This document shows positions 19,318 to 30,427 of a stretch of DNA of 64,000 nt, piece after piece; positions within the stretch are counted from its first letter, which is position 1, and each line of letters begins with the position of its first letter. Location of the stretch: positions 3,348,001-3,412,000 of the forward strand of contig OY101117.1 of assembly GCA_956465555.1 (NCBI GenBank), given 5' to 3'. Source of the stretch: Nitzschia sp. pyKryTriq1 (lineage: Eukaryota > Bacillariophyta > Bacillariophyceae > Bacillariales > Bacillariaceae). The position numbers were made by a program, and so were the translations under genes. Under the pieces are notes generated by a model, which was not told the DNA's origin, ran no database searches, and saw only the letters and a program-made list of their open reading frames with translations.

Positions 19318-20339
19318 GGTTGGTACTGGTACCGGTACCGGTACTTTATGGCGTGCTTTGTTTTGTCCTGCTTATATTGATCTTGGACGGTGCTGTTGAT
19401 TTATTGCGTCGCCCACAACAACAACAACAACAAAAACACAAGCAAGCAAGCAAGCAAACAAAAGCAAGCAATCGTCCTCTGGCTATAGTAGTAGTAGCGC
19501 CACTACAATAACTCTTCGATCAGCACATGCATTCACTCTGAAGGTTGGTAGTATAGTAGAGTAGAGTAGAGTATACTTCTATTAGCCAGCATATCCATGC
19601 AACCCACAAACCAGCCAATATTAGGCTTTTGTGTTGTTACTTGTTTCGTATTGGGGGTCTCATGCCCGCCGCGGTCTTATCAGCATTCAGCATCTTCCAA
19701 GTTCCATCATCGTCTAAAAATACCGACATCGCGTCTACCGGTATGCTAACTCATCGTCGTCGCGATCGATAGTTTAGCACTACGCATACAGTACCGTACG
19801 ACCAAATACGACTCGATCGATTCAATCGACCATATACCCAAGTTGTTACAAGCAAGCACGTGCGCACGCAAGCACGTGCGGTGCGTAAACGCACTGTATG
19901 TAGTGCGGCCACGTGGCACCGCGCGCGCTCATGCACGGCGCACTTGCTCGCATTCCAACGGCTCGAAAACTTCAAAAAATCGAGCCGGCCGAGGCGGAGT
20001 CTAACATGCACAACTACAACTGCACAACGCAACGCCCGCCCTCGCATCGCGTCAGCGAAGCAAGCGAAGGCGAGAAGAAAGGGCAAAAACCACACCAACA
20101 ACAACACAACACACAACACACAACGAATGCAAGTCTTCTTCTTCTTCCCAAAAAAATAAAGATAACAACGTCTTTTGGGTCTTGGCGTCCAGTCTGATCT
20201 GTTGCCAAACGAGAACGAAGAAAGCTTTTTTGTAGTTGTTCCGTTCCACTACAATACTTTATTGAATAGAATTTTGATTGATAGCCACTCCCATTCCCAC
20301 GCTACGGCACAGTACAGTCAGTCAGTAACTCTTACCAAG
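19318..20339. other. Divergent promoter region between the glycosyltransferase and DGDG synthase genes
   Basis: About 1 kb separating two divergent starts. The left end carries GTACCGGTACCGGTAC-type words (19326-19345), then CAA/AGC repeats (19420-19470). The middle, from about 19850 to 20060, is a GC-rich, CpG-rich island, followed by CA/AC repeats before the DGDG synthase ATG. No gene is supported. Confidence 0.55.
19856..19916. promoter_or_regulatory. Cluster of three CACGTG boxes
   Basis: GCACGTGC occurs at 19856-19863 and 19872-19879, and CCACGTGG at 19909-19916, all within 61 bp and about 425 bp upstream of the DGDG synthase ATG. Known: CACGTG (E-box/G-box) is the core site of bHLH and bZIP factors, including light-responsive ones in plants. 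Inferred: a regulatory cluster serving one or both divergent genes. Confidence 0.45.
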
Positions 20340-23053
20340 ATGGACAGCATTGATTGCAACAATATCTCTATCGATCACACTATCGACACGATATGTACTA
20401 CTTCCACTAGGATATCAACTCGCAGTCTGATGGAAGGTGCCATGGAGCTGATAACATCGCCCAAGAGCAGCAGCAACAGCAACAGCAACACAGAGAATGA
20501 AGAAGATGCCACGATCATTGCCCAAGAAGAAGAAGAGCAGGCAGCAGCAGCAGCAGTAGTAAAGAAAGAACCAAGTCCCATGACTCCCGATTCGGACTTG
20601 TCTCGATTGGATCGCAAGATTTGGGTGGTGACGACTGCTGCCTTGCCATGGCGGACGGGGACCAGTGTCAATCCGTTGGCACGGGCCTTGTATTTGACAC
20701 GAGGACGACCGAAACATTCCGTGACGCTCATGGTGCCCTTTTTGCCCTCCAAAGAAGAACAAGCACAAGTCTACAAAGACAAGTGTTTTGAAACGGAAGA
20801 GGAGCAGGAAGAGTGGATTCGAACGTATTGTATTGAGCGAGTGAATTGTAAAGGTACGTACGACTTGTCTTTTTTGGGGGGGGGGGGAGTTTGTCATCGC
20901 TCACCACCAAATTTGATTCACTCACGGGTACTTGCTTATTGTACTACTGGACCTACTACTGTACGTTTTATTAGAGGAAGCCGAGAATTTACGGATTCGG
21001 TTTTATCATTCCACCTACAATCATTCCTTTGGCTCGATCTTTGCAACCGTCGATGTCTGTGCTCTCATTCCAAACGATGAAGCGGATGTTTGTATTTTGG
21101 AAGAGCCGGAACATATGAATTGGATGCGAGTAGTCGATGAACCACCACCACCCAAGCCCACCAATGATAATAATACCAATGATACTCCTCCTCCTCCTTC
21201 TTCTCCTTCTGAGAATGAAAATACGGATACTGGCACCACTACAAGTACCACGACCACCACGATAACGACTACATCGGAATCATCAATGACGACTCCCGAA
21301 CAAGAAGATTTGAATCGAGATCACGAAATTTGGATTGCACATCTCGGCTGGGCGGTCAAATTCAAACATGTCGTCGGAATTATTCATACCAACTATGATG
21401 CTTATGTCCGAAATTATGGAATGGGGACCGCCTTTTTGGCAGCGTCCGCCCTCCATGCATTGAGTGCCTTGGTGACCAGGGCGTATTGTCACAGGGTGAT
21501 TCGGCTGAGTGATACATTGCCATCGTTGGACAAGACCAAAGAAGTCACGTGCAATGTACATGGAGTGAGGTCAGAGTTTTTGGAACCCGCTCAACCGTCG
21601 GAAGAGAATAACGATACAGCCTTGGCGTCGGTGTACTTTATTGGAAAGTTGGTAAGTAACAAACTACGTACGGAGACTGCAGGCGACTGCATCATGGTCC
21701 AGCCTACGATGATGAGTGGAGTGGAGTGGTTGTTTTGTCATTGTCTCATGCCCATTTTTTCCTTTTCTCTCACTCTTGTGGTATCGTATTGTGCTGTCTA
21801 TTTAGATTTGGGCCAAGGGATTTGAAAAACTGCTGGATATTCAAGAACTCTATAAGAAAGAAACAGGAGAATACTTTGCTATTGATGTGTATGGGTCAGG
21901 ACCTGACGAACGGGCAATTCAACGAGCCTTTTTCGGACGCAAGGGCATTTTGGATACGTCGCCCAAGGAACATCATGCGAGAGAGTCGACGCCCGATCGG
22001 ACTGCGGCGGGATTTTTTCAGAAAACGGAAAATCTGAGAGAACATTTGTTTGGAAAGCTCTCCTCCGCGCCGGCATCGCCTACTACGACAAATAGCAATA
22101 ATGAGAGCGCCTCTGGTGCCATACCGGTAACGCCATCCTCCCCAAAGACGCCAACGCCCGAACCAGAAGTGCCTCATCAGCCGATTGAAGTAGTGTGGGA
22201 TGGACCCGTTATTGTTTCGCCCAAGGAAGCCACCACGACATTGTCCGAGACGGAGTTTCCTAATCCTTTTGTCATTTTGAGTGACTTGTCGGGGGAATTC
22301 ATGGAAACTAGTGTCACTACCACCAAGGCGGGAGCCAAAGTGGGCCAAAATATTGTTGAACTGGGGGTTCATGCCTTTGCATCCGAGGGCTCTTCTGCGT
22401 CGTCGGCGGCTTCCTCCAGCAATAATGAAGATAATGCTTCCACTTCTTCCTCCTCGTCGTCCCAAGGAGAATCCTCGCCTCAAGCCGCCGAAGGATTCAC
22501 ACCCAAATCGGAACACGAGAATAAATCCAAAAAGGAGAAGCATCGACGGAAATTGCGGTTCGATCCTCCCAAATCTCGATACGAACTCCGTCGCTATCCG
22601 ATTCCAGGTCGTTTCTGGGGAATGAAGGATCATGCCGTGGTGCGAGACTTGACGCGCCACAAGATCTTTTTCAATCCATCCGAGAGTGAAGTCCTGTGTA
22701 CCACTTCCGCTGAAGCTTTGGCCATGGGAAAATTCGTCATTCTGCCCAAGCATCCCTCCAATACCTTCTTTTTACAATTTTCCAATTGTTTGGCCTACGA
22801 GTCCAAGCAGGATTGTGTCCAAAAAATGAAATGGGCCTTGGAAAATGATCCTAAACCATTGTCGGAAGAAGAGCACTTTCAATTGACATGGGAAGGAGCC
22901 ACTGAACGACTTTACAAGTTCAGCTCCATGACAGAGGCGGAAGTGGCCGACTGGAAGGAATCTGGACGAGAACAGAGTGATCGAGATGCTGCCAAACTTC
23001 ATTATGAAACTGTCAAACGAGGAAGGGGAGTTCAAAAGCTCCTGCATCGATAG
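20340..23053 (+). CDS. Digalactosyldiacylglycerol (DGDG) synthase, GT4 family
   Basis: Three exons: 20340-20853, 20975-21651 and 21806-23053. Both introns are GT-AG (GTACGT...TTAG, phase 1; GTAAGT...TTAG, phase 0). The joined frame gives 812 residues, close to plant DGD1. Motifs: ALPWRTGTSVNPLARALYL (about 100-118), FYHSTYNHSFGSIF after the first intron, HTNYDAYVRNYG, HRVIRLSDTL, then WAKGFEKLLDI and YGSGPDE after the second intron, and SEVLCTTSAEALAMGKFV near the end, the GT4 E-x7-E region. Known: it adds a second galactose from UDP-galactose to MGDG, a main thylakoid lipid, at the plastid envelope. There is no obvious plastid presequence; the first 95 residues are acidic and Ala/Ser-rich. 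Two low-complexity inserts (Thr-rich near 225-280, Ser/Pro-rich near 480-645) separate the conserved blocks. Confidence 0.9.
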
Positions 23054-23505
23054 AATAGATGGCTCGAGACATTTTAAGATATCAGTAGATAGAAAGTCTA
23101 CTTGTCTACACGCTTATAGTTTACTCCTTTCTCTCTCTACTCTCTAGCTAGAGTACCTGTAGAGAATGCTACCAGTAGATTACTATACTTACTCCACGAG
23201 TGAGTAGTAGAGTATCGGAAGAGTGGCAGATTTTCTGTACTTTCTCACTCGGAGTAGTCGTTTTAATGCCACCGCTTTATTTATTTGTGGGGGCCGAGCG
23301 AGATGAGAGGCGACCCCAAAACAGCATCAGATCACACTGCTGCGCCCGCACACTACAACGCGTGCTTTTACCGTACATCAGTTTTGCTCTCTGCAATCCT
23401 CGCGTACACTGTGTGATGTGTGATATGTGCCATCTGCTCTGCCCATTGACCATATTATTTCCTCCACTGCATGCAGATTGAAGTGCAATACAAAAAATAC
23501 TCGAT
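23054..23505. other. Spacer between DGDG synthase and the PQ-loop gene
   Basis: About 450 bp with TACTAG-type words and CTCTCTACTCTCTAG at 23130-23145; it is the promoter region of the downstream gene. Nothing else is seen. Confidence 0.5.
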
Positions 23506-24621
23506 ATGATGAAGCTTCAAGATATCCCTCTAGTACTACCGTTGGCGGAATGGGTCTGGAAAGGCGACATGTCGGAGGACGTCTCCGCCGAGATCTGTGA
23601 GTTTTCGCGCTGATGGTTGATGATTGGTGATGGGATGGCCTGTCACGCATCTCTTGAAACATTCCATGCTGCCATATTGTGATTATCAGTTTTACAGTTG
23701 TACTCATGAATCCTTACATTGGCACATTGCATAGGCTTGTCCCAAGTTCCATTCTTTAGCTCCGGATGTTTCTCCCAGCTGCTGACCAAGGCCCTCGGAA
23801 CGGCAATCATTTTGGGTTCTTGCCTGAATAAAACGCCAATCATGATCAACATGATGAGTAACAAGGTATGCATCCGTTCCGTGCGCATCCATGCATCATG
23901 CAGATCAAAAAAATGTATCATTTTCATTTCAGCTGACTGACCAAGTTCCTCGTTGTCGACATCTCAATGCTGTATAGTCTGCTGCTGGGATCTCGAGGGG
24001 CAGTCTTTATGGAGAAGCGATTGTCTACAGCTGTGGAGTCTTTTATGGCTTTTTGTCGGGACATCCATTTACTGCGTAAGCAACTACTGTCATGTATATT
24101 TTGAACTTTGCGGACTCTATATCTTATCGCTGGACTTTTATTCGTTCGTTCTGATTTGGCGCAGCTTTGGAGAAAATTTGATGCTACTGATCCAAAATGT
24201 GATTCTGGTGCTCATGGCGTGGCAGTTTAGTTCGACTCGTGTCCAACCACAAGAAAAACTACTGGTTCTTTTAGGTTTTGGGCTTTATGTGGTGGGTGTC
24301 TTGAACTTTCTTCCAGAGGATATGAGATATCTACTCATGTCGTCGACATGGCCTGTAATGCTCTACGCTCGGGGATCCCAGGTACTTGCCACCTTCCAAG
24401 TGAAGCACACGGGTCAACTGTCGATTGTCACGACAGCTATGAATCTAGTAGGCTCTTTGATCCGGATTGGGACTACTCTCAAAGAAACGGGGGACATGGT
24501 GGTCTTGTCGGGCTATCTTTTGTCGGGAGGTCTGAGTTTTCTAATGTTCGTGCAGTACTTTTTGTATTTGAGCAATACCAAGAAGGAAATGGAGAAAAGC
24601 CAAGAAAAGAAGAAGGAGTAA
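23506..24621 (+). CDS. Mannose-P-dolichol utilization defect 1 (MPDU1)-type PQ-loop membrane protein
   Basis: Four exons join in frame: 23506-23596, 23735-23865, 23978-24075 and 24165-24621; donors are GTGAGT, GTATGC and GTAAGC, acceptors ATAG, TATAG and GCAG. The product is 258 residues, the family's usual size. Motifs: EICLSQVPFFSSGCFSQ, KALGTAIILGSCLNKTP, the first PQ-loop-like SNKSAAGISRGSLYGE (Pro here replaced around KTPIMI), then FGENLMLLIQNVILV, and HTGQLSIVTTAMNLVGS with IRIGTTLKETGD near the C-terminus, which strongly resembles human MPDU1. Seven or so hydrophobic segments; Lys-rich tail KSQEKKKE, an ER-retention-like end. Known role: use of dolichol-phosphate-mannose and -glucose in the ER for N-glycans and GPI. 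Two ATGs occur in tandem at 23506 and 23509. Confidence 0.85.
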
Positions 24622-24905
24622 GATTTATGATAACTTTAGGAGAGCTTGGTGGATAGGATGATGAAGGTGTGATACATTAGACTACTCTCTACAAGAGGGA
24701 CAAAAAAGAGTACTCGTAGAGGACGTCGTTGGCCAAGATTGATCCGTGACCCGGGAGTCCCATGTCCGGGTGCCCACTGACTCACAGCTGAAGTAAAGAT
24801 CTTCTTCTCGATCTATTTCCTCTTTCTTCTTCGAAAGTTGACCATGGCGGTACGAGTAGCAAGCAGGTTGCATCGTCGCAGTGTATTTATCTAAATACGA
24901 AAAGC
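24622..24905. other. Short spacer
   Basis: 280 bp between the MPDU1-like gene and the predicted start of the plastid membrane protein; no gene is seen. Confidence 0.4.
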
Positions 24906-25856
24906 ATGAAATCTTTAATCCATTACTGCCTGTCAATTTTTGTCGCCTTCGTCTTGGCCGGTGTTGAAGCAAATAGCTATGTGTGTATCAGACCTGGAAT
25001 CTTGTAAAGATATCCACTTGGTTGCTACAATAGTCTATTGCATCCGATACGTTTCATTGTTCGCACATTTCAATTCATCTACAAGTAATGGTTGGTTGTC
25101 ACACACAAAATATCGTCCCGACATATGATGTCTAACACCACCATACTTCATATATACGTATACCAGCTGTCATACCTTCGTATGTTCAGCCTCCTTCATT
25201 TTTACTCAACAGCCGGCCACCAACAAGCGGAAGCATTTGCTCCTCGCGGTGCTTCCTCCATCGTCTCATCATTGCAGATCCAGCATCATCGGAACTCCGC
25301 TGCCGTGATCCCTTCCGCCTTTGATCATGAGATCCACCGCTCGATCCGCACTTCTCTGCCGGCATCATCTGGAAACAATGATGAAGAGTTTTACACGTTA
25401 ACAGAGTCTGGTCAACTCGCTCTCGGCATTGCTGGCACCCTGGCCGCCTTGATTGTCTTTTATTCGGAATTCACACTCAAGACGACAGGATGTGGAGTTC
25501 CTGCGGGTCCTTTTGGACTCTTTGGACTCACAGAAGGCTTCAGTTATTTGGGTGTGACGGGAATGGCAGCCTATTCGCTAGTCACCAAAATCAAGACGGT
25601 ACGTCTCCTAAACTTCAACGTCATCATGATGCGATGCTTGCTCGTCCTCTGAACACTTTCACTCTTGAACCCGATGTGCTTTTAAAATATTATATAGGGA
25701 AGTGGTCTACCAGCTGGTCCCGGTGGTTTGCTAGGGGCTGCCGAAGGTCTTTCTTTCTTGGCTATCGTCGTGGGGCTGGTGGTTCTGGCTTTGCAGGTCA
25801 CAGACTACGGGTACATTCCAAACGCGCTTCCGACAGAAGGAGGGATCTGCCGCTAA
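24906..25856 (+). CDS. Plastid-targeted membrane protein with an internal duplicated motif (unknown function)
   Basis: My model has three exons: 24906-24960, 25213-25598 and 25698-25856 (199 residues). Exon 1 encodes a clean signal peptide (MKSLIHYCLSIFVAFVLA) and ends in phase 1 before GTGTTG; the intron ends CAACAG and the join restores frame, giving ...GHQQAEAFAPRG. AEAFAP is an ASAFAP-like plastid-entry motif right after a signal peptide, as in diatom bipartite presequences. If this first intron is wrong, translation could start at ATG 25125 or 25182 instead. The body has four or so hydrophobic stretches and two related blocks, CGVPAGPFGLFGLTEGFSYL and SGLPAGPGGLLGAAEGLSFL, separated by intron 2. 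I do not recognise the family. Confidence 0.6.
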
Positions 25857-26069
25857 TAGATAAAACGTCGTAGAGGGTCCGTGTTAACAAAACTGAATGT
25901 TTATCTCTACTGCAAAGTGAGACAAGCCTTAAATTGCGGGGGACCCCGGACGGCTTATATAGTAGGACAGGCTAGCTGCTGATCCATTTGCTCCACCGCC
26001 GGGTCCCATTCTCTATATCATCTATGTCTATTGTTATCAAGAGGAATGAATCATCATCTTGGTTGGTTA
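25857..26069. other. Convergent spacer
   Basis: About 210 bp between two 3' ends; contains a GC-rich block near 25935-25955. No gene is seen. Confidence 0.4.
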
Positions 26070-26881
26070 TTACCATTCCTCGTTCAAAAAGTCGGGCCCA
26101 TCGAAAAAGTTTTCTTCAATGGCACTTGCCAGAATGCCGTCATCCACCTCTTCAGCGTGCGCTTGCCTCTCCTCGGTGGACATGGATTCCAGTAGATTCA
26201 ACTGTTCCTTCAAACCCCGGACAGTAGTGGCTCCATTCTCTTGCCATAACTTATTTACCCCACTATATAGTTGTAACGTCGGGACACCATGGATTTGTAA
26301 TGTTTGTGTGATGAAGCGAGAGGTTTCTGATCCATATTCAATGGTCGCAAAACGCACTGATCCCTCCACCTTTTGGCGATTCTGGATAGTATCACCCAGC
26401 TCCAAAGCTAATCGATCAAAGTGCAATCCTAATCGCTTGCATGTCTTGCACCAAGGAGCATAAAATCTAAAATAAAACAAAAGGATAGTTGATAGTTAGT
26501 TGAGTGACGACTGCTTTGATTTCATGCATGCTTCGCGTTCATTCGTTCGACTTACTTGATTGCTACAGGCCGTGCATCTTCTTCCAAGAAATATTGCAAT
26601 TCATCCAGAGACTTGATCTCCCGCACTTTGGGTTTCGTAACAACTCGTTTCCTTTGAATTTCCACCTTTGCCTTTTGCACTGCAGGAGGCGGTGACGATG
26701 GATCACCGCGAACGTAATACAAGGCGGAAGAAGAAGAAGAACTGCTTGTAGTACTCCTCGTACTTGATGATGATGAGAAGCTTTTGTTATTCTGAGAATG
26801 CTGCGGTGAAAATCCCAGCACCGGACGTTGCGTGGACAGCAATAGAGCCATGAGGACGATGATACTTTGAAGGGATGGCAT
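26070..26881 (-). CDS. Plastid-targeted thioredoxin-like protein
   Basis: Two exons on the minus strand: 26556-26881 and 26070-26466, joined across an 89-bp intron (GTAAGT...TTTTAG, phase 2); 240 residues. Residues 1-22 are a signal peptide followed by VLGFSPQHS, an ASAFAP-like cleavage context (Phe at +1), then a Ser/Thr-rich transit-like stretch. The thioredoxin fold starts at RPVAIKFYAPWCKTCKRLG, with active site WCKTC (a CxxC variant of WCGPC), followed by VRFATIEYG and the cis-Pro segment IHGVPTLQLYSG. Known: such proteins reduce or oxidise disulfides in the plastid stroma. The Lys-Thr between the cysteines differs from the canonical Gly-Pro, so the redox potential and substrate may differ. 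The intron falls directly before the active site. Confidence 0.8.
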
Positions 26882-28278
26882 TGTTATGATTGTTGTTTCG
26901 ATTATTGTGGAAGAGAATTGGTGATGGTAGGAGAATGTTCCATACTAAAAATGTGTGTAGAACAAAAATGATGTCTGCGGCTGTGGATGCGGCGAGAGCG
27001 AGCGAGGACGATAGTAGTGCCGGCGGAACAAAGCGATGAAGAAACAAGTTTTGTTATGGGCCCTTTGTTGTTGATGGCTTCTTCGGTGTCGACGTAGGAC
27101 GTGGTAGCGATTCAACGGACGCACAGAATACGCATTAGCGAGGAAAAGTGACATCGAATGTGACACGGCTAATCGACTCCGAGGAGTGAGATGTCGCATG
27201 AGATGCTCTTTGTATGCCAATTTCCTCGCAGGATTGAATAGGGACTTACCAAAGAGATTCTCTTCGGATATTTCAAAGCTAATTCCTTCGCTGCCTTCGG
27301 ATTTCAGCTTCGTCATCGGATCTGATGCCGACACGGCGCGAACCTGCCATCAAAGCAGTGATCGCAGGATCGATGATCGATGTCGCGTCACAAAATAAAA
27401 CGTGACACCCGCCATCTCACATTTTGGATGAGCGCGTGCACCCGTGATGCATGGAGAGTGGCAATCATTGCCGCCCCCGACCACGTCGTTCTGGATAGAT
27501 GATATAGCGTAATGAGAGGCACCAGCAATCAGAAAGAGGTGTCGCGAAATAATCTAGTCGTTGATTCCTTTCCTGCCAATAGCAATATTCATGACACCAC
27601 CCACCGCTATGAGTGGACCGCCCCCCGTTGACGTTGACGACGAGCATCATCATTGGCGGCCATCACCACATCGTCGGTGGCCGATGGAATAAATTTTTTA
27701 GGTCAGCCGAGAAACAAGGGAGGCTCGCGAAATCGACTAGAAGTCGTTGATTTCTTCCTTCAAGGCAGTGTTGTGTCCAAACAAGGAGAGGACTGATTTT
27801 CTTTACATGTCAAGGATCAAACGGCAGCTGCCGCCCTTCATGAGTGAGTCATGGACGGAATGAATCAAGCAGTTCTCTGGCAGTCGTTTACTTGTCAAAG
27901 TGCAAGCGAAATATCATGGTTGTAGGAGAAAAAGCGGCTATTGCCGGGACGAGCCCCAATGCATCTTCAATTGCATCGAATTAAGCGGTGCCGGGCTAGA
28001 GGGTCGGAGCAATGCCAACATAGCAAATCGTACAAGTTTACTACCATACTCGTATGCAGTATTAGGCAATCGAAATAAAAGCACTCAACATCTAGCACAT
28101 AACACTAACACACTTTTTATACGTATATAAGGCACCCACCAAGACTATGCACGAGGGGAAGGAAAAATTCGCATCCCCCCTTCAATTTATCTCTTCAACG
28201 TATCTCAACATTCAATTCACAATGCATCTTCTCCATTGGCTTTTCACCATCGACATAAACTATCACACATGTAGCTCT
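26882..28278. other. Intergenic region of 1.4 kb
   Basis: No confident gene. A minus-strand frame near 27250-27316 carries a strong donor-like GTAAGT, but no partner exon was found. Two similar short blocks (27539-27578 and 27723-27765, both with CGCGAAAT...GTCGTTGATT) form a direct repeat about 184 bp apart. Confidence 0.45.
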
Positions 28279-30097
28279 TCACTCGGATACGATGGCAATC
28301 TGTTTCATCGCTTTCTTGGTTTTCGGCGCGGCCACGAAAAGGACACCGTTCTGAAGCGTGGCAGTGATATTGCTCGTGTCTACGGTATCGAGGTCCAATG
28401 CGAAGGATTTGGTCATGGTACGGGCAGAAACAGCATCGTCCGCATTGCGGGTTCCGGATACGATAAGCATGTGGCCGTCGAGCTGCACATCCACATCGCC
28501 CATGGTAACTCCTGGCATATCAATAGCAAGCTGGAATTTATCCTCGGTGCTCACGTCTTCAGCGTACGGTCCGCCTGTACCTTCGTCGAGACCAGCAAAA
28601 TGTTTGACATTCGAGAGAATGTTGCGATTGAGCCAATCCACAACCATTTCCAGAAACTGGTCGTTCGCCGCGAAGACACACGTGATCGCAGCACCCCAAG
28701 CGGCGAAATAGCCATTTCCAGTTGTCGTCTGTACATAATATACCATAGTAGTAGGATGAGTGATGAGCAAAAGTTTCGTGATACAATGTGAGATAATGAG
28801 AGTGGATATCAGTATGTATCGACATCCGTAGAATTTACAGTACTTACAAAGGGTCCATCAAAGGTCATCAAAGTAGCTGCGGCCACCCACATGACCGCGA
28901 AACAGGTGATCACTGCGGATTTGATAGTCGCATCGAAATCTCGCAAACGTTCCACAAAAATCAATGTCACAATGGACAAGATCAAGGAGTACATGATATT
29001 GACTTTGTAAGTCTTGTCATCCACTAATTCGGAGCTCAACGCGATAATTACTGATGCGTTATTATGCAAGAACACGAAAAAGGCAAGCAAGCAAACAACA
29101 GCCAAACTTAGATTCAGTAATTCATTCATATCGTCATGACGTGTGACAATATCAAGAGTTGAGTCGCCCAGTCGAAAAAAGAACAAAGCACAACTTACAA
29201 ACGATCGAAAACAATCCCAAACCCAGCAGCGATGTTCCGTCGTAAGCCGATTCTTTCATATGCTTGGCAGTGATGCCCTAATTTAATGAGTATCATGGAC
29301 GCAGCAGCACAACAGATGCAAATGAGGCGATGCTCTTCGTTGAACATTGTTTTTCAAGCATAGGATTGAGAATCAATGACCACTTACCATCGTTTGGACA
29401 CTGAACAAGGCCATCCCCCAAGACGAAAAATAACCGTTTCCTGTCTCGACCTGGGATATTGTAATACCAACAACAATAATGATATCATGGTGAGTGACGT
29501 CCTCCAAGAAGCCCAACAGATCGTACACCAACCACATAACGACAGAGTACTCACAAACGGCCCTCGCCCAAACGTCAAAACTCCGGCAGCGATGAAACTC
29601 CAGAGAAAACAAAGGGCGGATATCCATTTGGACAAGGAGCCTTGATCCCAGGTGGTTTTCCAACTGAGTAGGAGTCCAAACGACGAAAGAACCATGCCGA
29701 CCGGCCCTACCGAAACCGCATACTGGTAGTAGCGATGTGTTGGATCGACAGAAAGACAGGCGGCCATCACATTGACCATGCTAGAAAGGAGCATTCCGAG
29801 CATGGGGACTTGCTTGTCGGAAATGTCAATCGCCACGCCTGCAATCTTTAATTTGACGTCCCCTTCTTCGCCAGTAGTACTAGCTCGTCGGGGAGGAGGC
29901 CCAGACCGCCCTCCGATTGATTGCGGTAAGGACGAGGCGGAGGTGGTGTAGGGAGCAGGGCTCTCAGCAGCGATTTCTACATCTCCAGTAATGTCGGGCT
30001 TGGAAACTGATGGTGTGGCTGCCATAGTTGGAGCGCCCTCAGGGATTTCTACATCTCCAGTAATGGCGGGCTTGGAAACAGATGATTCGTCTGCCAT
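28279..30097 (-). CDS. Eight-pass membrane protein with duplicated module fused to a C-terminal HSP20 (alpha-crystallin) domain
   Basis: My five-exon minus-strand model: 29555-30097, 29388-29450, 29199-29277, 28848-29050 and 28279-28728. Donors are GTGAGT, GTAAGT, GTAAGT and GTAAGT; acceptors CCCAG, TTAG, ATCAG and TACAG. All phases agree, giving 445 residues. The N-terminus is Pro/Ser-rich with a repeated ITGDVEI. Module 1 (about 90-200) and module 2 (about 205-320) each have four hydrophobic segments and end in the same signature, GRGPF|VETGNGYFSSWGMA and FDGPF|TTTGNGYFAAWGAA, with an intron at the same place (bar). Exon 5 then runs without a break into an alpha-crystallin domain: KFQLAIDMPGV, VQLDGHMLIVSGTR and LQNGVLFVAAPK, the usual sHSP strands. 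Known: sHSPs hold unfolding clients. Inferred: a membrane-tethered chaperone. Two separate genes is the alternative, but no stop or start separates them. Confidence 0.65.
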
Positions 30098-30427
30098 GAT
30101 GGTTGGTGCTGATGCTGATGTTGTAGTAGCCGAAGTTTAGTTTAGTTTACAATGGTTGCAGCAACGAGCCTCAAACAAAAAGCAAGAGTTTATGCTTCTC
30201 TTCTCTTTTGTCAAATGGGAACAGTTCTCTTACTACGCGGTATGGTGGCAACTTTCGATTCTCTACTATTGTCGATCTTCGCGAGGATCACAACATACCG
30301 GCATGTCGATCGCGAAGGGTTGTCAGAAGATCGCTGATGACATGCAAAATGAACGGAAAATTTGAGAAAAATCTTAGGCTTCGCCCGCGCCAGTCGCGCT
30401 ATTAATGACTCCCGATACTTGCCGCCA
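30098..30427. other. Promoter-side spacer
   Basis: About 330 bp upstream of the membrane/HSP20 gene; no gene is seen. Confidence 0.4.

Noticed and set aside
26945-27334. Minus-strand frame with a GTAAGT donor-like site near 27242
   Set aside because: Its beginning lacks a clear ATG (the first codon is GTG) and no partner exon joins in phase.
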